A stretch of 64,000 bases of DNA from assembly GCA_022560615.1 (NCBI GenBank), contig JADFSR010000005.1, forward strand, positions 62,001-126,000, given 5' to 3'. The number at the start of each line of letters is the position of its first letter. Positions within the stretch are counted from its first letter, which is position 1. A model generated the notes under the pieces. The model had not been told where the DNA came from, made no database searches, and saw nothing but the letters and a program-made list of their open reading frames with translations. The translations under genes and the position numbers were made by a program. This document shows, piece after piece, positions 37,087 to 45,446 of the stretch. This DNA is from Gemmatimonadota bacterium. Lineage in GTDB: Bacteria > Gemmatimonadota > Gemmatimonadetes > Longimicrobiales > Gaopeijiaceae.

Positions 37087-37962
37087 ATGAGGCCACCAGC
37101 GCGGAACCAGACTTCGCGAGACCGGCAATTGTACAGCGCCAACCAACGTTGGAAGTCGCAGTGGAATGCCCGCCTGGCCTTGTCGACCTTGGTGGCCGTG
37201 GCCGTGCACGTGGTGATCTTCGCGGCAGGACCTAGCTGGCGAGCGTCCTTGACGACAAGCGATGCCGAGCGGTTGCAGGCCGTGCGGCTGGTTTGGACTC
37301 CCGCCGACGGGGCTCTTCCGGGTCGTGGAGCCGAACTTCCACTCGCCACGCCGGTCAGTGACGAGCAGGGCCCGACTCCAGTCCAACCGGGTCTGGCGGA
37401 CGGAACGGCGGTCGAAGGAGGGGACCTGGAGGAGAGCTTCGAGTCCTTTCGCGCCCGCCTGCTGAGCAGATCCCTGCCGGCGCCCGCGATCGCAGAAAGC
37501 GAACCCGAGTCCGAGCCCGAGAGTCCCACCGACGATCCGTCCGCCGCGGACGAAGAATCCCTGGTGATCGGTGGTAGGGCTTCGCTCGCGGAGCTGCCGA
37601 CGTCGGTGGATTCGAGCTCCCTGGACCTCGACCGCCTGTCCGCCCTTCGCCCCGAGTTGGCTCTCTCGTTGGTATCGGCCTGGGTGATGCTGCAGAACCC
37701 GACGGAGGTCGAGGCGTTCATGGCGAGGACGTACAGGCTCGGAAGGCTGGATCCCGAGGTCACCGGACGCGTGAGTGTGACGCTCTGGATCGACAGGAGG
37801 GGCTCCGTCGAGTGGGCGGAGATCACCGAGTCCAGTGGACGGCCGGATCTCGACGAACTCGCCCTCGCGCTGTTCAACGAGGTCGTGGCCTTCCGACCGG
37901 CGCGCGACAACGGCGTCTCCGTTTCGCGGTCCGTGGTCTTCGCCGTCAACTTTCCGTGGTAA
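37087..37962 (+). CDS. TonB-family energy transducer (1)
   Basis: The 291-residue product has one N-terminal membrane helix (LALSTLVAVAVHVVIFAAG). A Pro/Glu/Ser-rich periplasmic span follows (ESEPESEPESPTDDPSAADE). A C-terminal domain (GRVSVTLWIDRRGSVEWAEI, DELALALFNEVVAFRPAR, VSRSVVFAVNFPW) resembles TonB C-terminal domains that contact outer-membrane receptors. A close paralogue lies at 43062-44054. It is followed by a TPR lipoprotein eight bases later. No exbB/exbD genes are in the window. Confidence 0.85.
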   Translation: MRPPARNQTSRDRQLYSANQRWKSQWNARLALSTLVAVAVHVVIFAAGPSWRASLTTSDAERLQAVRLVWTPADGALPGRGAELPLATPVSDEQGPTPVQPGLADGTAVEGGDLEESFESFRARLLSRSLPAPAIAESEPESEPESPTDDPSAADEESLVIGGRASLAELPTSVDSSSLDLDRLSALRPELALSLVSAWVMLQNPTEVEAFMARTYRLGRLDPEVTGRVSVTLWIDRRGSVEWAEITESSGRPDLDELALALFNEVVAFRPARDNGVSVSRSVVFAVNFPW

Positions 37963-37969
37963 TCGCCGG

Positions 37970-39343
37970 ATGAGGCGCAGCCACGCCACGGTCGTCGGCT
38001 TCGCCGCGAGTCTTATACTTGGAGGTTGTGCCGCGGGCGGAGGGCCGGCAGGACCGGTCGTGTCACCCACAGGGTTCGTATACCCGCTCGGCACCCCACC
38101 TGTCGCGACCCGCTTTTCGCAGACCGGGACACTCTACCTGCGTCGGGACAACCCTCAGCGCGCGCTCTACTTGGCGCTCGAAGGCATCGAGTCCGATCCG
38201 GAGAATGCGGTCCACTACTATCTCGCCGGCACTGCGTACGCCCGACTCGGCGTGCTCGAGGAAGCCGACGCGATGTTCGACCAAGCGGAGCGCATCTACC
38301 CGGCCTACGAACTGGAGGTAGAGCCCGAGCGCGCAGCGGCGTGGGCAGTGGCGCTCAACGACGGGCTGGAGGCGTTCAATGTCGGGGAGCTCGATGCCGC
38401 GACCGAGGCATGGCAGCGCGCGGCTCACATCTACGATCTGCGGCCGGAGGCCCATCGGAACCTCGCGATTCTGTTCGCCGGAGAAGGGATGTACTCCGAG
38501 GCGATCGACGTCTACCAGCGAGCGCTGGCCGGACTGGAGAAACTGCCCGCTACCCGTGTGCTCGAGCGGGAGGCACTCCGGGAGCGTGAAGAAAGGAGCG
38601 CCGGAATAGAGGAGAGCCTCACGCGCCTTCTCCTCTTCACGAACCGGTTCGCGGAGGCGGAACCTCTCCTCCGGCGCCGGCTCGCCCGTGAGCCTGGCAA
38701 TCTCGATGCTCAGAGCGACCTGGCGACCACACTCGCCGGCCAGGGGCGGCACACCGAGGCCGCGGAGATCTATACGGCCCTCCTCTCCTCGACGACGATA
38801 GCGGCCACTCAGGCCCGCAACCTCGGTGTCGCGCTGTTTCGTTCAGGCGACTTCTTCGGCGCCGGGCAGGCGTTCAAGCGGCTGACCGAACTCCAGCCGA
38901 ACTCGCGGGACGCCTGGTTCAACTTTGCCAACTCGCTCTTCGCCGCAGAGAATTGGGACGCGCTGGCCGCGGCAGGTGACCGGCTCGTGCAACTTGATCC
39001 GCTGAGCGAGAACGCAGGCTTGATCACAGCCCGGGCTCATCTGGAAGCGGGTGACGAAGATGCCGCCCGCAGGGGGCTCGGGCGCACCGATGAAGCTCCC
39101 GTCTATCTGAAGGAGCTGAAGCTACGCCCCTCGGGTGCTCAGACGACGGTCGAGGGGCGCATCGTCGGGAACCGGGCGGCACCGGGCACTGCCTTCCGTC
39201 TGCGATTCACCTTCTACAGCGATCAGGGGGCTCTAGGGAGCGAGACCGTCACGGTGCTTGCTCCTCCCGCTGGAGAAGACGAAGCGTTCGTGGTTGCATT
39301 CGAAGGGCGAGCTACGGCCTATCGGTATGAAGTGCTCCCCTGA
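37970..39343 (+). CDS. TPR-repeat lipoprotein
   Basis: The 457-residue protein has a lipobox (FAASLILGGC). Tetratricopeptide helices run through most of it: LYLRRDNPQRALYLALEGIE, AEAWQRAA-type units, YSEAIDVYQRALAGLEKL, AEPLLRRRLAREPGNLDAQS and GAGQAFKRLTELQPNSRDAW. The last about 100 residues form a beta-rich domain (TVEGRIVGNRAAPGTAFRLR). It probably scaffolds other envelope proteins and is co-transcribed with the TonB gene just upstream. Partner unknown. Confidence 0.85.
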   Translation: MRRSHATVVGFAASLILGGCAAGGGPAGPVVSPTGFVYPLGTPPVATRFSQTGTLYLRRDNPQRALYLALEGIESDPENAVHYYLAGTAYARLGVLEEADAMFDQAERIYPAYELEVEPERAAAWAVALNDGLEAFNVGELDAATEAWQRAAHIYDLRPEAHRNLAILFAGEGMYSEAIDVYQRALAGLEKLPATRVLEREALREREERSAGIEESLTRLLLFTNRFAEAEPLLRRRLAREPGNLDAQSDLATTLAGQGRHTEAAEIYTALLSSTTIAATQARNLGVALFRSGDFFGAGQAFKRLTELQPNSRDAWFNFANSLFAAENWDALAAAGDRLVQLDPLSENAGLITARAHLEAGDEDAARRGLGRTDEAPVYLKELKLRPSGAQTTVEGRIVGNRAAPGTAFRLRFTFYSDQGALGSETVTVLAPPAGEDEAFVVAFEGRATAYRYEVLP

Positions 39344-39353
39344 CCTCGGCACG

Positions 39354-39812
39354 TCAGTTGTTCGGTGCGCCGTTGTTGATCCAGTTCTTGATATTGGTTA
39401 GATCGATGCTGTCGAGCGGGGCGCCGGCGGCCGGCATCGGTATTCCGACACGTTGGCGATTCTCCAGCCGGATGATCACGTAGCTGTTCATGGCGTCGAG
39501 AGGCTTGACGAGCAAGAACTCCCTTTCGGCTTCCGCGGGCATGTTCACGAGGGTCATGTAGTTTGTGACGGCGTCGGCGCCGAGCGTCAGACCGCCCTGG
39601 CCTATGCCGTGACAGTTGAGCGCGCTGGTGCACCCCCTTCGTACGAGAATCTCTTGAATGTCCTCTTTGAACGACGGAAGCCGCCTGATCATGCGCTCCA
39701 TCTGGGGCTCGTCGCGGTCTCCGCTCGGAGCTGTCGGGTTCGCTTCGCCGCCGCACGAGGCGAGGAAACTTCCGAGCACAAAGAGCGAGAAGGCTGGACC
39801 ACTGTGGCGCAT
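39354..39812 (-). CDS. Cytochrome-c-like lipoprotein with an unusual C-x5-C-H motif
   Basis: The 152-residue product has a lipobox (VLGSFLASC). Its core reads DIQEILVRRGCTSALNCHG, followed by GIPMPAAGAPLDSIDLTNIK and NWINNGAPNN. The arrangement (helix, Cys motif, late Met in PMPAAG, terminal IKNWINNGAP helix) is that of small haem-c domains. The Cys pair is separated by five residues instead of two. Whether haem attaches is uncertain. It is convergent with the TPR gene, ten bases apart. Confidence 0.75.
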   Translation of the reverse strand: MRHSGPAFSLFVLGSFLASCGGEANPTAPSGDRDEPQMERMIRRLPSFKEDIQEILVRRGCTSALNCHGIGQGGLTLGADAVTNYMTLVNMPAEAEREFLLVKPLDAMNSYVIIRLENRQRVGIPMPAAGAPLDSIDLTNIKNWINNGAPNN

Positions 39813-39847
39813 GCCAGGAAGGTACTTCTTTGCAGGGGGGAGAATCG

Positions 39848-41779
39848 ATGGGAGAGGCCCACGGGCTCGGATCTCGACAGCCTCGCAAGGTTGAGATTCG
39901 TACAGGCCTGAAGGAAGAGTACTCGGACGTCTACACCCCCGAGGCGCTGGCGGCGATCGAAGCGCTGGCCGCCCTCGACGACGATCGCAAGGCGGTCATG
40001 GCGTCGCGCATCGAACGACGAACGTCTCGTTACCGCGACCGCCAGCGTATCGCGTTCCTCGATCCTGAAGCCACGATCCCTCGTGCCGACATCAAGGTGC
40101 AGGACGCGCGTGACGGGAACTTCGTGGGCAGTGAGATCCCGCACGACCTGCGACGCCAGTGGATCCAGGGCACTGGACCCGCAGCCAAGCCGAACACGCC
40201 GCTCGAGAGATCCATCCGTAACGTCGCCTATGCTCTACTGAGCGGCGCCGACGGTTGGATGTTCGACGGCGAGGACGCACTCGGTCAGACCAACACGATG
40301 GCCCTGGACAACCAGCGCAACCTCAAGCTAGCGCTCGCCCGCGACGAGTTGTTCCTACGCGTAGCGGAAGGCGTGGCCGGCGAAATGAATGAATGGGCAC
40401 GGGGCTTCTTCGGTCGCGACATCATCTCTGACTGGCGCGAGCAGCTGGACTTCACCACGGTCATCTTTCGTGCTCGTGGGCTGCACCTCGACGACCGGCA
40501 CATCCGCAACACGGATCGCTCGGGCTTCTCTGCGTCCATCGTGGACGTATGCCTGTTCGTCGTGAACAACCGCGAGGCGCTGCTCGACGCGGGGCGCTCG
40601 CTGGTTCTGTATCTGCCGAAGATCCAAACGGCCGAAGAAGCCGCGGTCTGGGACAGCGTCCTATCCGCGCTCGAGCAACATCTGGGCCTCGACGTGGGCA
40701 CCATCAAGGTGTACGTGCTCGTCGAGCAGGTCGAGGCGTCGTTCCAGCTCATGGAGATCCGCGCGGTGCTGGGCAGGCACTTCGTGGGCTACAACACGGG
40801 TCGCTGGGACTACATCAACTCCGTGGCCGACGCGATGGGTTGGGACTCCAGCTTCATCGATCCCAACATCGAGTCCATCGGCATGACCTACGGCTACATG
40901 CGAGTCTACGAAGACCGGGTGCGCCGCGCGACGAACACGCCCGACCGCGCGGGCAACTTCGCGCTGTGGCAGGGCGGCATGGAGCCCAACATTCCGGTCG
41001 GCTCGGCGAAGGGCGTCGAAGACAGCATGAAGCGTGCGCTGGAGGGCGCCCAACGCGAGCAGCGGGAGGGCGCCTGCGGCAAGTGGGTGGCCCACTGGAA
41101 GATGGTGCACATCGTGCGCCCGGTGTGGGAGAAGATCGGGGACGCCAACCAGGCCGGCCGCGCGTTCCCGCCGCTGACCTACACGGAGCAGGACGCGGCA
41201 GACCTGTTCCTTCTCGAGCCGGCGCCGCGCACGATCCGCGGCGCTCGCAACCTCCTCAGCGTGGCGCTGCAGTACGGCAACGCCTTCGGCCAGGGCATGC
41301 AGGCGGCGGCGCTCAAGCCCGCCGACTTCTTCGGCGACGACGACGTCCTGTACCTCATGGAGGACGCAGCCACTGGCGAGATCCGGCTGAGCATCCTGTG
41401 GGAATGGCTACACAAGCGCGGGCGGCTCACGGAGGACGATCCGGAGACGGGCGTGAAAGCCGGCGACATCTTTACGCTCGAGCTCTACGAGCGGCTGCAT
41501 CGCGAGGAGATGGAGAAGCTGCACGGCGCCGGCAACCGCGACGTCTATGATGACTCCAAAGCCACAACGCTGCCGATCGCGGGCGAGATCGTCGAAGCGT
41601 ATGTCAAAGCCGAGTTGAAAACGCCTTGGTACATCGATTTGCTCAACGTGAACCTAGACAACTTCGACCTAGCGACGGCTCGAGATCGGATCCGGACGTA
41701 CCTGGACGCGTTCGCCGACGACGGTACTCGGATCACCGAGAATCTGGACTTCGTGTCTCCGGTCAGCCGATCGGAATGA
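39848..41779 (+). CDS. Malate synthase (divergent)
   Basis: ATG at 39848 lies after GGGGAGA; 643 residues, longer than typical malate synthase A. Conserved segments include GWMFDGEDALGQTNTMALDN, TTVIFRARGLHLDDRHIRN (catalytic Arg region), YVLVEQVEASFQLMEIRAVL, YNTGRWDYINSVADAMGW, LWQGGMEPNIP and GKWVAHWKMVHIVRPVW, in the order of the malate synthase barrel and C-terminal domain. It should condense glyoxylate and acetyl-CoA to malate in the cytoplasm. No isocitrate lyase gene is in the window. Its end overlaps the convergent lipoprotein gene by 17 bases. Confidence 0.83.
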   Translation: MGEAHGLGSRQPRKVEIRTGLKEEYSDVYTPEALAAIEALAALDDDRKAVMASRIERRTSRYRDRQRIAFLDPEATIPRADIKVQDARDGNFVGSEIPHDLRRQWIQGTGPAAKPNTPLERSIRNVAYALLSGADGWMFDGEDALGQTNTMALDNQRNLKLALARDELFLRVAEGVAGEMNEWARGFFGRDIISDWREQLDFTTVIFRARGLHLDDRHIRNTDRSGFSASIVDVCLFVVNNREALLDAGRSLVLYLPKIQTAEEAAVWDSVLSALEQHLGLDVGTIKVYVLVEQVEASFQLMEIRAVLGRHFVGYNTGRWDYINSVADAMGWDSSFIDPNIESIGMTYGYMRVYEDRVRRATNTPDRAGNFALWQGGMEPNIPVGSAKGVEDSMKRALEGAQREQREGACGKWVAHWKMVHIVRPVWEKIGDANQAGRAFPPLTYTEQDAADLFLLEPAPRTIRGARNLLSVALQYGNAFGQGMQAAALKPADFFGDDDVLYLMEDAATGEIRLSILWEWLHKRGRLTEDDPETGVKAGDIFTLELYERLHREEMEKLHGAGNRDVYDDSKATTLPIAGEIVEAYVKAELKTPWYIDLLNVNLDNFDLATARDRIRTYLDAFADDGTRITENLDFVSPVSRSE

Positions 41780-42140
41780 GGAGATTCAGGTGGTCACCGG
41801 GAACGACGGGGATGGTCTCCGTGCGAAAGCCGCCCCGACCGAGGAAGTCCGCCCCAAACTGGGCCTCCTCGGACAGCCACTCCATCCGGAACGTCTTCTT
41901 CGTCTTCCCCGTCACCCTACCCACACGGCGCTTCACCCCGCTCCAAAACACGTAGATCGTCGCATCCCGGAAGTCGTTGTTCTCGACGGTGAGGAGCACG
42001 TCCTCGTCGAACGGTCGCACCTCGGTGAATGGAGTCGCCTCTAGCTGCCCCCCCTGCACCGCACAACCCGTGAGCGTTGCCGCGAGCAAGAAGCCTGAAA
42101 GTGCTCGGGCGATGAGCCTGGGACCGCGCGAAATGATCAT
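41763..42140 (-). CDS. Small lipoprotein of unknown function
   Basis: The 125-residue product has a lipobox (FLLAATLTGC). The rest is a short beta-sandwich-like sequence (EDVLLTVENNDFRDATIYVF, GVKRRVGRVTGKTKKTFRME) with no domain I recognise. Its start overlaps the stop of the plug-only protein by ATGA (42137-42140), so it is probably made with it as an envelope partner. Confidence 0.75.
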   Translation of the reverse strand: MIISRGPRLIARALSGFLLAATLTGCAVQGGQLEATPFTEVRPFDEDVLLTVENNDFRDATIYVFWSGVKRRVGRVTGKTKKTFRMEWLSEEAQFGADFLGRGGFRTETIPVVPGDHLNLLIPIG

Positions 42141-42889
42141 CGTCCGCCCCTCCTTGTTTCGATGAGTATGACCCCGTTGGCTCCGAAGGCGTAGGCAGCG
42201 GCCGCGGACGGACCCCGGAGCACCCTCACACGCGCCACCATGTCAGCAGGAATGAGGTCCAGGGCGTGCATGGCCCGTAGAGTGCCGGCCGAATCGTCGA
42301 TGCGGATTCCGTCCACGTAGATGACCGGGGCGTTGTTTTCGAATGAACCCACACCCCGGATCGAGATGGAGGCGCCCGTGCCGACATTACTGCCGGCCCT
42401 CCGAACCTCCACGCCCGGGACCTCCTGCTCGATGAGGTCGAGGGCACTCCTCCAGGTCTCCTGAGGCCTCGTCTCGCGCCCCCCGAGGCCGGAGTTCCGG
42501 GGAGGGGCCCTGCCGACGCTCACAAGGAGCTCATCCAGGATCGCATCGACCGGGCGGAGCCAGACCTGAAGGAAGCCCAGCTCGGGCGCCGACACCACGA
42601 GCGGTTCCACAACCGAGGCATAGCCCGGCATCGACGTCCTCATCGTGACCGCTCCGATGGGAAGACCTACGAGCTCGAACCACCCCTCCTCGTCGGTGAC
42701 GACCTCGAATTCCGTGCCGACGATCGAAACTGTGGCCCCTTTCAGCGGGTCCTTACTGCGCTCGTCCAGCACGGTACCGACCAAGAAGCCTGCCCCCTGA
42801 CCTTCAAGCGGTGAGCCCGGAGCGAGGACGAGGGCGATCAGGACGAGGACCAGGCCAACGAGTAGGGAGGGGCGGCGGAAGAGGATCAT
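42137..42889 (-). CDS. Exported CarboxypepD_reg + TonB-plug protein without barrel
   Basis: ATG at 42889 gives 250 residues with a signal peptide (LLVGLVLVLIALVLAPGSPL). A CarboxypepD_reg-like sandwich (VGTVLDERSKDPLKGATVSI, DEEGWFELVGLPIGAVTM) is joined to a TonB-plug domain: SALDLIEQEVPGVEVRRAGS, ISIRGVGSFENNAPVIYVDG, VRVLRGPSAAAAYAFGANGV and ILIETRRGG. The sequence stops where a receptor barrel would start. It is divergent from the second TonB gene and coupled to a small lipoprotein. Confidence 0.82.
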   Translation of the reverse strand: MILFRRPSLLVGLVLVLIALVLAPGSPLEGQGAGFLVGTVLDERSKDPLKGATVSIVGTEFEVVTDEEGWFELVGLPIGAVTMRTSMPGYASVVEPLVVSAPELGFLQVWLRPVDAILDELLVSVGRAPPRNSGLGGRETRPQETWRSALDLIEQEVPGVEVRRAGSNVGTGASISIRGVGSFENNAPVIYVDGIRIDDSAGTLRAMHALDLIPADMVARVRVLRGPSAAAAYAFGANGVILIETRRGGR

Positions 42890-43061
42890 CGGGATCACCT
42901 CTTGGTCCTGACGAACAGACCCTGACAAACAGAAATAGTGGAACGACACGGCACTGTTACCCCGTCCGTCCCAACCGGGGTCCCAAGCGCACATGTGGCC
43001 GTCGGCGCGCCGTCACCGTTCTTGTGCGCTTCAACGAGTGCCGAGTTATAGTACCCATGTG

Positions 43062-44054
43062 ATGAGCACAACCATCGGTGACCGAGACCCGACGCACGTG
43101 CGGGTCAGTAACGCCAACGCCAACGCGCGCTTCAAGGCGCGCTGGAATGCCCGGGTAGCGTGGTCGATGATGGCGGCCTTCGCCGCTCACGCGGCGCTCT
43201 TCATCTTCGGACCCAGTTGGGAGGCGGTCTCATTCCCATCCACCCACTTGTCGTTGGAATCCGGTCGAGGGTTCGGGCTTCCTCCCTTCGTCGCGGACCG
43301 GTCGAGTCTCAGCGGTGTGCGTCTGGCAGCCGTGTCGGGCCTTGGGGAGCCCGGCCCGTCCGATCTCCAGGCCGGTCTCCAGGAGTGGGGGGTGCTAGCC
43401 GACGCAGGCGTCGTGGAACGGTCGGATACTCCTCGCGAGCGGCCGGCCGGGGGGGCCGACCCCTCTCCTTCCGTCGCGGAGCCCGATCCCGAACCCGACG
43501 TTCAGGCCGAGCCCCAGCCCGAAGCGGAGCCCAAGCCAGAGGTGGAGGAGGAGATCGACCCCGAAGCTGAGCCCGATCCCGAGCCCGAAGCCGAAGCCGA
43601 GGCAAATCGCGAAGCTACCAACCCCGGTGCTGTCGCAAGCGACGGAGGGCTCCCCGCGATCAGCGTCGAGGTCTCGACGCCGGACCCGCCGTCGTCGCCC
43701 GAGCTGAGCTCACTGGACCTCGACCGATTGGCGGCGCTGCGCCCCCAGCTCGCTCTCTTGACGCCGGAGGTGTGGGTGCTGGTGCGGAATCCGACGGAGG
43801 TCGAGGCGTTCTTGAAGCGAAGCTACAGGCGGGGGACACTGGATCCCGCGGCGACGGGGTCGGTCAGCGTGACGCTTTGGATCGATGAGAGAGGCTCCGT
43901 GGAGTTTGCCGAGATCAGCAAGTCCAGCGGACGCCTCGACCTGGACGAGTTTGCGCTAGCGCTGTTCAACGAGGTCGTCGTGTTTCGCGCCGCCCGCGAA
44001 CAGGGCATATCCGTATCGAGGTCCGTAACTTTCTCTGTCGCCTTTCCCTGGTAG
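43062..44054 (+). CDS. TonB-family energy transducer (2)
   Basis: ATG at 43062 gives 330 residues, one N-terminal helix (AWSMMAAFAAHAALFIFG), then a long Pro-Glu repeat span (EPDPEPDVQAEPQPEAEPKP and more) that can cross the periplasm. The C-terminal domain (GSVSVTLWIDERGSVEFAEI, DEFALALFNEVVVFRAAR) is nearly the same as in the TonB at 37087. A TATAGT hexamer at 43047-43052 sits very close to the start, so a leader would be short or absent. It is divergent from the plug-only gene across 172 bases. Confidence 0.85.
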   Translation: MSTTIGDRDPTHVRVSNANANARFKARWNARVAWSMMAAFAAHAALFIFGPSWEAVSFPSTHLSLESGRGFGLPPFVADRSSLSGVRLAAVSGLGEPGPSDLQAGLQEWGVLADAGVVERSDTPRERPAGGADPSPSVAEPDPEPDVQAEPQPEAEPKPEVEEEIDPEAEPDPEPEAEAEANREATNPGAVASDGGLPAISVEVSTPDPPSSPELSSLDLDRLAALRPQLALLTPEVWVLVRNPTEVEAFLKRSYRRGTLDPAATGSVSVTLWIDERGSVEFAEISKSSGRLDLDEFALALFNEVVVFRAAREQGISVSRSVTFSVAFPW

Positions 44055-44183
44055 TCGTCGGCGAGAGGGAACCGCGCCTCCCTCTCGCCGATTCGAGATT
44101 ACAGGGGGGGGTTTGCCAGGCCGCTCCCTCTCCGATCCCGCGCCCGATCCCGCGGCGCGGCGCGAAGCCGCCAGGACACGACG

Positions 44184-45344
44184 ATGCCTAAGGAGATGAA
44201 GCGGGCGACGGGAGCGGTCCTCGCTTCCGCCCGCCGCACCGTTCAGGTGGCCCTCGCCGTCGTGGGACTCGCTGCCTGCCAAGTGGAGTCTCCGATCGAT
44301 CTCCAGGACCCCGGAGACGCGCCGCGCTTCGAAGGGTGCGACCTGAACGTCGACTTCCTCATCGCGGCCGCGGCCCGAGGCGGCATCCAATCTCTCGACA
44401 ACCCGCGGTGGGTGCGGGCCGATGAGTCGATACCGGCCTATCTGGATCCCGACACACGGGTCATCGGCATCCAGGTCTTCGGACTGGTGTACGCCATCCC
44501 CCACAACATTCTGTGGCACCACGAGGTCGTGAACCTCGAGCCGGGCGGGCCGAGCGGGCCGCAGCTCGCCATCACGTACTGCCCCCTCACCGGCTCGTCC
44601 CTGGTCTTCGATCGCGAGTCGGTCGGCGGCGCCACCCTCGGCGTCTCGGGCCTCACCTTCATGAACAACCTGGTGCTCTTCGATCGGCGCGGGCCCGACG
44701 AAGCCCTCTGGCCCCAGATGCTCGCGGAGGCTCGCTGTGGCTCGGGGATCGGAGCGAAGCTCGCCCAGCACCCCTTCGTCGAGATGGAGTGGGCCCACTG
44801 GGTCGAGCTCCACCCGTCCACCCGCGTGCTCGCCCAGGACCAGGGCTTCGATCCCATCTTCTTCCAATACGACAGGCTCGGCTATCCCTACGGCAACTAC
44901 CGGGAGACCGAGCCGTACTGGAGGGCCGCCACGACCATGCCGCCGCTGGACCTGAGGCGGTTCTCGAAGGAAAGGGTCGTGGGCCTTCCCCCGACCGCCT
45001 CGGATGCGGGCATCGCCTTCCCCTTCGGAGCGCTGACGGACCGGGAGGGATCCTTCCAGGTCGTTGACTTCGTCTACGAGGGCAACGCCGCGCTCGTGCT
45101 GTGGAGCGATGAAGCCCAGGGCGGAACGGCCTTTCGGCCGGTGACGGAGGGTGGAGAGCCGTTGACTCTGCGTGCCACGCCCTCGGGGTTCGAGGACGAG
45201 GGGACCGGGAGCCGCTGGACCGTCGAAGGTCGGGCCGTCTCCGGTCCGCTGGAGGGAGCCCGCCTGCTACCCATCGAACGGACCCATACGGCCTTCTGGG
45301 GCGCCTGGGCGGCGTTCCATCCGACTACTCGACTCTGGGAGTAA
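44184..45344 (+). CDS. DUF3179 lipoprotein
   Basis: The 386-residue protein has a lipobox (VALAVVGLAAC). DUF3179 features include VIGIQVFGLVYAIPHNILWH, HEVVN, LAITYCPLTGSSLVFDRES, MNNLVLFDRRGPDEALWPQM and WVELHPSTRVLAQDQGF. The conserved YCPLTGS cysteine lies where the family has one. Biochemical role unknown. It converges on the SusD gene, and a perfect bidirectional hairpin lies between them. Confidence 0.85.
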   Translation: MPKEMKRATGAVLASARRTVQVALAVVGLAACQVESPIDLQDPGDAPRFEGCDLNVDFLIAAAARGGIQSLDNPRWVRADESIPAYLDPDTRVIGIQVFGLVYAIPHNILWHHEVVNLEPGGPSGPQLAITYCPLTGSSLVFDRESVGGATLGVSGLTFMNNLVLFDRRGPDEALWPQMLAEARCGSGIGAKLAQHPFVEMEWAHWVELHPSTRVLAQDQGFDPIFFQYDRLGYPYGNYRETEPYWRAATTMPPLDLRRFSKERVVGLPPTASDAGIAFPFGALTDREGSFQVVDFVYEGNAALVLWSDEAQGGTAFRPVTEGGEPLTLRATPSGFEDEGTGSRWTVEGRAVSGPLEGARLLPIERTHTAFWGAWAAFHPTTRLWE

Positions 45345-45378
45345 CCGCAAACCGGTCGACTTCGCGCACGCACGCGCA

Positions 45379-45415
45379 AAACGGGCCCGGGGGCGATGCG
45401 CCCCCGGGCCCGTTT
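45379..45415. terminator. Bidirectional intrinsic terminator between DUF3179 and SusD genes
   Basis: A perfect 17-bp stem with an ATG loop: AAACGGGCCCGGGGGCG pairs exactly with the following CGCCCCCGGGCCCGTTT. A/T tails at both ends let it serve both convergent genes, although the T-runs are short. Confidence 0.8.
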
Positions 45416-45446
45416 CGTCAGGCCACTCGGACTAGCTCCCGTCCGA

